From NCBI GenBank assembly GCA_025057405.1, contig JANWXV010000058.1:1-5200 (forward strand): DNA of 5,200 bases, read 5' to 3'. This document shows, piece after piece, positions 1 to 3,859 of the stretch; the first letter of the stretch is position 1, and each line of letters opens with the position of its first letter. This DNA comes from Candidatus Bipolaricaulota bacterium. Its GTDB lineage: Bacteria; Bipolaricaulota; Bipolaricaulia; RBG-16-55-9; DRXL01. The translations under genes and the position numbers were made by a program. The notes beneath the pieces were generated by a model. The model searched no databases. It saw only the letters and a program-made list of their open reading frames with translations, and was not told where the DNA came from.

Positions 1-77
1 CGATCACCCAAAAGCTCATCCAGAGATTCCGAGCGATCACAGGCATCCCCGCGACGGGCACGCCCGTCTACGAGTAG
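1..77 (+). CDS. C-terminal end of an unidentified protein (partial at left edge)
   Basis: One frame is open from the left edge (first full codon at position 3) to a TAG at 75-77, giving 24 residues that end in TGTPVYE. The third codon positions are strongly G/C, as in the neighbouring genes. The stop lies 10 bases before the start of the following antitoxin gene, whose Shine-Dalgarno sequence begins at the stop codon. This spacing is typical of consecutive genes in one operon and supports the frame as real coding sequence. I do not recognise the family from so short a tail. The other two forward frames stay open or break without giving a better-placed stop, so this is a modest-confidence call. 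Confidence 0.45.
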   Translation, partial: ITQKLIQRFRAITGIPATGTPVYE

Positions 78-87
78 GGAGAGAGTT

Positions 88-369
88 ATGAAAGTGAAGC
101 TTGGAGAAGCTGGTCAAGTCAAGCTGCCCAGCAAAGTGCGCCAAGCGTTGCGCTTGAAGAGCGGCGATGCGCTGGAGATACACGTGATTGACGGGCACAT
201 TCTCATGCGCCCAGTGCGCGACCCTGAGCAAGCGTGGTTCTGGACGCCAGAATGGCAAGCGAAGGAGCGCGAAGCCGATGAAGATTTCAAGGCCGGGCGC
301 TTCAAGAGCTTTACCAATGTTGAAGATCTCATTGCGGACTTACGGGCACGCCGCCGCTCACGCCAGTGA
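88..369 (+). CDS. AbrB/SpoVT-type (MazE-like swapped-hairpin) antitoxin, apparently without its toxin
   Basis: The 93-residue protein begins with a swapped-hairpin AbrB/SpoVT DNA-binding domain (about residues 1-44). It shows the family pattern of a short strand, Gly9, the VKLPSKVRQAL segment with Pro14 and Arg18, Gly26-Asp27, and a final strand ending in LMRPV. The acidic tail after it contains WFWTPEWQ (50-57), EREADEDF (60-67) and GRF (70-72). I know this tail from AbrB-family antitoxins, where the C-terminal part wraps the partner toxin. The ATG at 88 follows a good Shine-Dalgarno sequence (GGGAGAG, 77-83). Such proteins normally neutralise a PIN or RelE-type toxin encoded directly downstream and repress their own operon. 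Here the next gene is gltX, 53 bases away, so no cognate toxin is visible. It may be a solitary regulator, an orphan left after toxin loss, or paired with the gene upstream of the window. Confidence 0.85.
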   Translation: MKVKLGEAGQVKLPSKVRQALRLKSGDALEIHVIDGHILMRPVRDPEQAWFWTPEWQAKEREADEDFKAGRFKSFTNVEDLIADLRARRRSRQ

Positions 370-371
370 TG

Positions 372-400
372 TTTAGCCGCGTCGGAACCCATGATATTCT
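372..400 (+). promoter_or_regulatory. Possible gltX promoter
   Basis: A TATTCT hexamer (395-400; four of six bases match TATAAT) lies 22 bases before the gltX start. A poor -35 candidate, TTTAGC (372-377), is 17 bases upstream. The 53-base gap has no other sigma-70-like pair that I can see. A transcript starting near 407 would include the gltX Shine-Dalgarno sequence. Read-through from the antitoxin operon is an equally plausible source of gltX mRNA. Confidence 0.35.
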
Positions 401-411
401 AAAAACCCCGT

Positions 412-417
412 GAGGTG
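412..417 (+). promoter_or_regulatory. Shine-Dalgarno sequence of gltX
   Basis: GAGGTG lies 5 bases before the ATG at 423. An in-frame TGA at 411-413 leaves this ATG as the only possible upstream start, so the site and the stop together fix the start of gltX. Confidence 0.7.
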
Positions 418-422
418 TCCTT

Positions 423-1844
423 ATGACCGTTCGCGTTCGCTTTGCTCCAAGCCCCACCGGAGAGCTGCACGTCGGCGGGGCGCGCACCGCGCTCTTCAAC
501 TGGCTCTTCGCTCGCAAACACAACGGCGTCTTCATTCTGCGATTTGAAGACACCGACATCGAGCGCAATCGCCCAGAGCTGATCGAGCCGATCTTGGAGA
601 GTCTCCGTTGGCTAGGCTTGCTTTGGGACGAGGGGCCGTACTTCCAGAGCCAGCGCTTCGCGCTCTATCGCGAGTGGGCCGAGAGACTTCTCAGAGAGAA
701 CAAAGCTTACAAATGCTACTGCACGCCCGAAGAGTTAGAAGCCAAGCGCAAGGCTGCTTTGTCGGCCAAGCTGAAACCCAAATACGACGGGCGCTGTCGC
801 AGTCTGACAGCCCAAGAAGAGCAAGAGTTTCTGCGCGCGGGACGCCAGCCCGCTCTGCGCATAAAAATTCCCCAATGCGGCACGATCACCGTCGAGGACG
901 CGATCCGCGGGAAGGTCGAGTTCGATTTCTCCGAACTTGATGATTTTATCATTTTGCGCTCCGACGGACGCCCCACGTATAACTTCGCCGTCGTTGTGGA
1001 CGACATCACGATGGGCATTACCCACGTCATTCGCGCCGATGAGCACCTCAACAATACGCCAAAACAGATTCTGATCTATCAAGCGTTTGGGCATCCGGTG
1101 CCGGTCTTTGCGCACGTGCCGATGGTCTTGGCCAAAGACAGAAGCAAGCTGTCGAAGCGTCACGGCGCGACGGCGGTCTTTGAATTTCGCGACCGCGGCG
1201 TGTTGCCCGAAGCGCTGGTGAATTACTTAGCTCGATTGGGCTGGGCGCACGGCGATCAAGAGATTTTTAGCAGAGAAGAGCTGATCGAGAATTTCTCGCT
1301 CGCTGCGGTGCACCCGTCGGCGGCGATCTTTGACGAAGAGAAGCTCTTCTGGCTCAATCAGCACTATCTCAAGACGGGCGATCCGAAGCGTTTGGGGGAG
1401 CTGCTTCGTCCGTTCTTGGTGAAGCTTAATATCTTGAGCGATGCTGAGGCTCAAGCCGTGCCCATCGAGGCTCTGAAGCGCATGGTGGTGCTCTTTCGCG
1501 AGCGGGCCAAGACGCTCTCGGAGTTGGCCGAGCCAGCGTGCTATCTGCTCACGGATAATTTTTCTTATGACCCAGAAGCCGTCAAGAAGTTTCTCACGCC
1601 CGACAAGACGGAGCTGCTGCGGGGTCTAGCCGAAGCACTCACGTCGGTGGAGCGATTCGTAGCGTCAGAGATTGAGGGGGCCACGCGGGCGTATCTAGAG
1701 TCTCAGGGCAGGGCGCTCAAGGAGATCGCGCAAGCGTGTCGGGTGGCGTTGACGGGGCGCACGACGGGGGCGGGGCTGTTTGAGACAATGGAACTTATGG
1801 GGAAAGACCGAGTGATCGCGCGGCTGCGGCAGGCGGGGGCTTGA
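423..1844 (+). CDS. gltX: Glutamyl-tRNA synthetase (GluRS)
   Basis: This cytoplasmic class I synthetase attaches glutamate to tRNA-Glu using ATP. The 473-residue length is normal for the bacterial family. The catalytic Rossmann domain opens with RFAPSPTGELHVGGART (6-22; HVGG replaces the HIGH signature). FEDTD and the GLLWDEGPY segment follow, and the KMSKS-type loop is KLSKR (242-246). The helical anticodon-binding region runs from roughly residue 325 to the end and closes with TTGAGLFETMELMGKDR. Cys98, Cys100 and Cys125 fall at the positions of three zinc ligands of the E. coli enzyme, but the fourth position (127) is Ser, not His. Arg361 aligns, from memory, with Thermus thermophilus Arg358, the residue linked to rejecting tRNA-Gln. 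This fits the presence of glnS 2 kb downstream. It is probably transcribed from its own weak promoter or with the upstream antitoxin gene. Confidence 0.98.
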   Translation: MTVRVRFAPSPTGELHVGGARTALFNWLFARKHNGVFILRFEDTDIERNRPELIEPILESLRWLGLLWDEGPYFQSQRFALYREWAERLLRENKAYKCYCTPEELEAKRKAALSAKLKPKYDGRCRSLTAQEEQEFLRAGRQPALRIKIPQCGTITVEDAIRGKVEFDFSELDDFIILRSDGRPTYNFAVVVDDITMGITHVIRADEHLNNTPKQILIYQAFGHPVPVFAHVPMVLAKDRSKLSKRHGATAVFEFRDRGVLPEALVNYLARLGWAHGDQEIFSREELIENFSLAAVHPSAAIFDEEKLFWLNQHYLKTGDPKRLGELLRPFLVKLNILSDAEAQAVPIEALKRMVVLFRERAKTLSELAEPACYLLTDNFSYDPEAVKKFLTPDKTELLRGLAEALTSVERFVASEIEGATRAYLESQGRALKEIAQACRVALTGRTTGAGLFETMELMGKDRVIARLRQAGA

Positions 1845-1846
1845 GC

Positions 1847-1875
1847 TTGACGATAGAAGTTTCACGTACTAAAAT
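1847..1875 (+). promoter_or_regulatory. Strong sigma-70-type promoter of the toxin-antitoxin module
   Basis: TTGACG (1847-1852) and TAAAAT (1870-1875) are separated by exactly 17 bases; each hexamer matches the consensus at five of six positions. Only 9 bases separate the -10 box from the antitoxin ATG at 1885, so transcription should start at about 1882-1885. No Shine-Dalgarno-like sequence precedes the ATG, so the mRNA is likely leaderless or nearly so. Type II antitoxins usually repress their own promoter, but I see no convincing inverted repeat here to call an operator. Confidence 0.75.
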
Positions 1876-1884
1876 GCCTGGGCT

Positions 1885-2139
1885 ATGAAAACTACTATTG
1901 AATTGAAGAAAAAGCACCACGCTCTTTTAAAGGAGATCGCAGCTCGCCGGGGCTGGCGCAGTTGCTCTCGTGTTATCCAAGAAGCCATTGAATTCTATCT
2001 TCATCACCACGGAGAAGTAGAGAAAGCCCGTTGCACTTTGCTCAAGCGCAAGGGCGCTTGGTCATCTGAAAAGGCTGAGCGCGCTCGTGCAGCTATCGCT
2101 GAGCTTCGCGAGGAATGGAGACTCACTACGTTGTCGTAG
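1885..2139 (+). CDS. Ribbon-helix-helix antitoxin of a VapBC-type module
   Basis: The 84-residue basic protein has the layout of a ribbon-helix-helix (Arc/CopG/MetJ) antitoxin. A short strand MKTTIEL (1-7) would pair in a dimer and contact DNA. A first helix spans about 8-22, followed by the turn GWRS (23-26) and a second helix CSRVIQEAIEFYL (27-39). A charged helical tail (about 43-78, ending in AELREEW) is the usual part that blocks the toxin active site. Its end overlaps the downstream PIN toxin gene by 25 bases, the standard antitoxin-first arrangement. The ATG at 1885 is the first in-frame start and sits at the predicted transcription start with no Shine-Dalgarno sequence. Role by inference: it neutralises the adjacent ribonuclease and autoregulates the operon. 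The family is clear in shape, but the exact subfamily (VapB, CopG-like) cannot be settled by eye. Confidence 0.85.
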   Translation: MKTTIELKKKHHALLKEIAARRGWRSCSRVIQEAIEFYLHHHGEVEKARCTLLKRKGAWSSEKAERARAAIAELREEWRLTTLS

Positions 2140-2516
2140 ACACCGACGCGGTTATTGACTACTTCGCTGGAGTTTCTCCCACAGCAGAGGCCGTGGAACG
2201 CCTCATAAGAGAAGATCGTCTCGCTCTTTCAACGCTTACGTTGTTCGAGCTGGCTTGCGGCGCTCAAACGCCAGATCAGTTAGAAGACATAGAACTCCTC
2301 GCTCAAGCTGCTCACGTGATCCCGTTGAATGCCGAAGCAGCCCTGCGGGCTGGTGGTATTTATCGCGACTTGAAAACCAAAGGGCAGCTGATTGGAACGG
2401 CGGACATTTTGATTGACGCTTGTTGCCTAGTCGAGGGATTGCCGTTGTTAACCCGAAATGTTGAGCATTTCCAGAGGATATCTCAGCTCAAGCTTGTTCA
2501 AGCTGAGAGATTTTAG
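2115..2516 (+). CDS. vapC: VapC-like PIN-domain ribonuclease toxin
   Basis: This is a 133-residue single-domain PIN protein, the usual VapC length. The expected acidic metal-binding positions are visible: Asp9 in VVVDTD, Glu45 in TLFELACG, Asp97 in GTADILID, and the Asn115 position in LLTRNVEHF, followed by the typical RIS-type end. VapC proteins are magnesium-dependent endoribonucleases, mostly cutting tRNA or rRNA, and are held inactive by the antitoxin. The targets of this one are unknown. The ATG at 2115 is fixed by an in-frame TGA at 2100-2102. A GAGGA motif (2110-2114) abuts the ATG with no spacer, so translation probably depends on ribosomes finishing the overlapping antitoxin gene. 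Asp101 three residues after the conserved pattern is a small departure from the common Ala. No damage to the gene is seen, so the module looks functional. Confidence 0.92.
   Translation: METHYVVVDTDAVIDYFAGVSPTAEAVERLIREDRLALSTLTLFELACGAQTPDQLEDIELLAQAAHVIPLNAEAALRAGGIYRDLKTKGQLIGTADILIDACCLVEGLPLLTRNVEHFQRISQLKLVQAERF
2481..2514 (+). terminator. Possible weak terminator or stem-loop at the end of the toxin gene
   Basis: TCTCAGCT (2481-2488) and AGCTGAGA (2501-2508) are perfect inverted repeats of 8 bases around a 12-base loop. After two more bases there is a short T4 run (2511-2514). A competing inner hairpin, AGCTTG-TT-CAAGCT (2491-2504), is also possible. The structure lies within the last codons of the toxin gene. 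The T run is short, so termination is uncertain. Confidence 0.3.
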
Positions 2517-2541
2517 AAACTCCACCGTCGGCAAGTATAAT
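2512..2541 (+). promoter_or_regulatory. Promoter of the pentapeptide-repeat gene, with perfect TATAAT
   Basis: TATAAT (2536-2541) is a perfect -10 box, preceded at 18 bases by TTTAGA (2512-2517, four of six matches to TTGACA), which overlaps the toxin stop codon. The ATG at 2540 lies inside the -10 box, so it cannot be on a transcript made here. Transcription should begin at about 2548-2549, exactly at the next in-frame ATG (2549). Confidence 0.65.
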
Positions 2542-2548
2542 GAGCTCC

Positions 2549-3040
2549 ATGAAGCCAGCGCAGTGTGCATTTCGAAGCTTTGTAGATGGTCAGAGATGCC
2601 AACGTCCGGCGCTTCCTAACCCTGAATCACAAGGGTATTGTATCCTGCATGCGCCGTGGGACGGCAAACCCATGAACAAATTTCAGAAAGCGATAGAAGA
2701 GATTATCCAAGAGGCCCCGAACAATCAAAATACTTGTGATTTTTCGGAATGCTACTTTCCTCCTAATTATGATTGCTTTAATCTAATAGATGCACTAGTG
2801 AAGTTTGATTGCTGTTTTTATAGAAGCACGTTCTTTGGAGAGGCTAACTTTACGGAATTTAGTTTCTATGGAGAGGCTAACTTCGGGAAAGCTATATTCT
2901 CTAAAAAGGCTGACTTCGCGGAAACTACGTTCTCTAAGGAAGCTAGATTCGAGGAAGCCATATTCTTTGAAGAGACTTACTTCACAAGAGCTACGTTCTA
3001 TCGAAACGCTAACTTTTATAATGTTCTATGGGGGAGCTAG
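2549..3040 (+). CDS. N-terminal part of a frameshifted pentapeptide-repeat-type membrane protein
   Basis: This piece encodes 163 residues from the ATG at 2549. An ATG nine bases earlier (2540) is in frame but sits in the -10 box. Residues 6-34 form a Cys/His cluster, C6-x10-C17-x13-C31-x2-H34 (ending GYCILH), which could bind one zinc ion. A polar linker follows (35-90 or so, starting MNKFQKAIEEI). Then comes a repeat array in which Phe occupies the core position at alternating spacings of 5 and 6 residues (ANFGKAIFSKKADFAETTF and similar), predicted to coil as a right-handed beta-helix. The frame ends at TAG 3038-3040 in the middle of the array, with the tail VLWGS no longer fitting the repeat. 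The repeat resumes in the +1 frame just downstream. The DNA is AT-rich: 25 of 80 bases are G or C at 2741-2820, unlike the synthetase genes. Function is unknown. Confidence 0.75.
   Translation: MKPAQCAFRSFVDGQRCQRPALPNPESQGYCILHAPWDGKPMNKFQKAIEEIIQEAPNNQNTCDFSECYFPPNYDCFNLIDALVKFDCCFYRSTFFGEANFTEFSFYGEANFGKAIFSKKADFAETTFSKEARFEEAIFFEETYFTRATFYRNANFYNVLWGS
2843..3035 (+). repeat. 33-base tandem repeats encoding an 11-residue unit
   Basis: Units start at 2843, 2876, 2909, 2942, 2975 and 3008, usually with GCT followed by AAC, GAC or AGA and then TTC or TTT. Five units are exactly 33 bases; the sixth (3008-3035) is only 28. A partial unit precedes (about 2825-2842). After 3036 the array continues as GCTAGCTTT and changes to a plain 5-residue spacing. 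Each unit encodes two turns of the repeat, F-x4-F-x5. The copies have diverged at many third positions, so the array is old, not freshly expanded. Confidence 0.8.
3020..3026 (+). other. Site of an inferred 5-base deletion causing the frameshift
   Basis: The short unit reads AATGTTCTATGGG. The preceding unit has AGAGCTACGTTCTATCG at the equivalent place. Adding CTACG after G3023 gives AAT GCT ACG TTC TAT GGG, encoding NATFYGG. This restores the 33-base length, the Phe spacing and the downstream frame in one step. The missing bases would lie between two identical G residues. An alternative, one extra G in the G5 run at 3030-3034, restores the frame but leaves a 27-base unit with broken Phe spacing. 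Confidence 0.7.
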
Positions 3041-3782
3041 CTTTGCGGAAGCTAGTTTTAAAGATACTAGCTTCATGGAAGCTACTTTCTCAAAGTTTGT
3101 AGATTTCTCTTGCGCTCAAACGCATAAAAGAGCCATTGTTTCCTTCACAAACGTAAAATGCTTGCAACCACAGCAAGTTCGGTTCCATCACGTTGACCTC
3201 AGCCGCTGGAGCTTTCTCGATACAGACTTGCGCCGGATTGACTTTCACGATGTGACTTGGGCCCAAGCTCGGAAGTTTCTTGGGTACCGGCCAGCTCTCT
3301 TCGACGAGCTCAATGTCACCAACAAAAAAGAAGACCTAGCCAAGGTCGAGCGGCTCTATCGGCACCTCAAGCAGAACTACGAGAGCCAACGCGACTACGC
3401 CCGCGCCGGCGATTTCTACTACGGCGAGATGGAGATGAAACGCCGCCAGCAGAGCTGGCCAAAACAGATCCCCTTCTTACTCTATCGCTGGATGAGCGAC
3501 TACGGCGAGAGCTACGGGCGCGCCCTCATCGTGCTGATCGCCATGTGGCTCACGTTCGCCCTGCTCTTCACCCTCATCGGATACTCCGATCCCACAACAA
3601 GCGATCCCCCGAGCTTCGCCAGAAGCCTCATCTACAGCGCCCAGTCCATGACGCTCTTCCATGAACCAAAGATCGTTTTTCACAGCATTTGGGGGCAAGC
3701 AGTCGAGCTGATTGCTTCTATCTGGGGAGTCATTCAAATTGCGCTCTTTGGTCTTGCCCTCCAGCGGCGGTTCAAACGATAA
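3021..3782 (+). CDS. C-terminal part of the frameshifted pentapeptide-repeat membrane protein
   Basis: In the +1 frame the repeats resume as FYGGASFAEASFKDTSF, and the frame stays open to TAA 3780-3782. The 3021 ATG is only the first Met in this frame near the junction; it has no Shine-Dalgarno sequence and I do not claim it is a true start. In this 253-residue piece, further pentapeptide turns occupy about 1-85 (for example VDLSRWSFLDTDLRRIDF). A conserved helical segment follows, VERLYRHLKQNYES then RDYARAGDFYYGEMEMKRR (109-142), known to me from many pentapeptide-repeat membrane proteins. Two hydrophobic helices lie at about 168-188 (starting ALIVLIAMWL) and 227-247 (starting AVELIASIWG), with the basic tail QRRFKR. 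The layout predicts a cytoplasmic beta-helix anchored in the inner membrane by a helical pair. G+C rises to 47 of 80 bases at 3361-3440. Function is unknown. Confidence 0.75.
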   Translation: MFYGGASFAEASFKDTSFMEATFSKFVDFSCAQTHKRAIVSFTNVKCLQPQQVRFHHVDLSRWSFLDTDLRRIDFHDVTWAQARKFLGYRPALFDELNVTNKKEDLAKVERLYRHLKQNYESQRDYARAGDFYYGEMEMKRRQQSWPKQIPFLLYRWMSDYGESYGRALIVLIAMWLTFALLFTLIGYSDPTTSDPPSFARSLIYSAQSMTLFHEPKIVFHSIWGQAVELIASIWGVIQIALFGLALQRRFKR

Positions 3783-3795
3783 GTCTTTGAGCTAG

Positions 3796-3824
3796 TTGCA
3801 CCCACGCGCGTTTGCAGCTACAAT
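3796..3824 (+). promoter_or_regulatory. Likely glnS promoter
   Basis: TACAAT (3819-3824, five of six to consensus) is preceded at 17 bases by TTGCAC (3796-3801), which keeps the TTG core of a -35 box. The spacer contains a perfect 8-base palindrome, ACGCGCGT (3804-3811), which may be chance. Transcription from about 3831 would leave a leader of roughly 29 bases containing the Shine-Dalgarno sequence. Confidence 0.5.
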
Positions 3825-3848
3825 CCCAATCTGATCTTCACCACACAC

Positions 3849-3855
3849 GAGAGGA
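3849..3855 (+). promoter_or_regulatory. Shine-Dalgarno sequence of glnS
   Basis: GAGAGGA ends 4 bases before the ATG at 3860. It contrasts with the two accessory transcription units, which lack such a site. Confidence 0.65.
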
Positions 3856-3859
3856 CACC

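Larger units (their letters stand above)
2549..3782 (+). pseudogene. Whole pentapeptide-repeat membrane protein gene, split by one frameshift
   Basis: The two reading frames together make one familiar architecture: Cys/His cluster, repeat beta-helix, conserved helical linker, and two membrane segments. Restoring 5 bases after position 3023 gives a continuous gene of about 412 residues. Everything on both sides of the break is otherwise open and well conserved, so the lesion is either recent, an assembly error in a repeat, or tolerated through two separate products. Without that evidence I treat the intact product as disrupted. Confidence 0.65.

Noticed and set aside
370..422. A tiny toxin gene or T-box-like leader between the antitoxin and gltX
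   Set aside because: Only 53 bases are available, with no open frame of useful length and no T-box specifier or antiterminator features.
716..1163. Long open frames on the minus strand opposite gltX
   Set aside because: They run antisense to strongly conserved synthetase motifs and show no recognisable domain. They are composition shadows.
2805..3020. Upstream extension of the +1 frame before the repeats resume (starting MIAVFIEARS)
   Set aside because: It is a shadow of the repeat array: the real repeat pattern (F-x4-F-x5) is in the other frame until the 28-base unit, so the first 72 residues of this frame are not meaningful.
3017..3023. Second perfect TATAAT overlapping an in-frame ATG inside the repeat array, as a possible internal promoter for the 3' piece
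   Set aside because: No -35-like hexamer lies 16-18 bases upstream, the surrounding repeat DNA is AT-rich, and no in-frame ATG follows at the leaderless distance. It is probably chance, though the similarity to the real promoter at 2536 is curious.
2843..3035. CRISPR array or other non-coding direct repeats
   Set aside because: The 33-base periodicity has no constant repeat separated by unique spacers. It is in frame and explained by the protein repeat.
3024..3040. Programmed ribosomal frameshift joining the two halves of the membrane-protein gene
   Set aside because: No convincing slippery motif or downstream structure is seen apart from a G5 run, and a 5-base deletion explains the repeat register better.
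2549..3782. Qnr/MfpA-like DNA-mimic pentapeptide protein giving gyrase protection
   Set aside because: The protein has two membrane helices and an N-terminal Cys/His cluster, uses Phe with 5+6 spacing, and lacks the size and layout of the soluble gyrase-protecting proteins.
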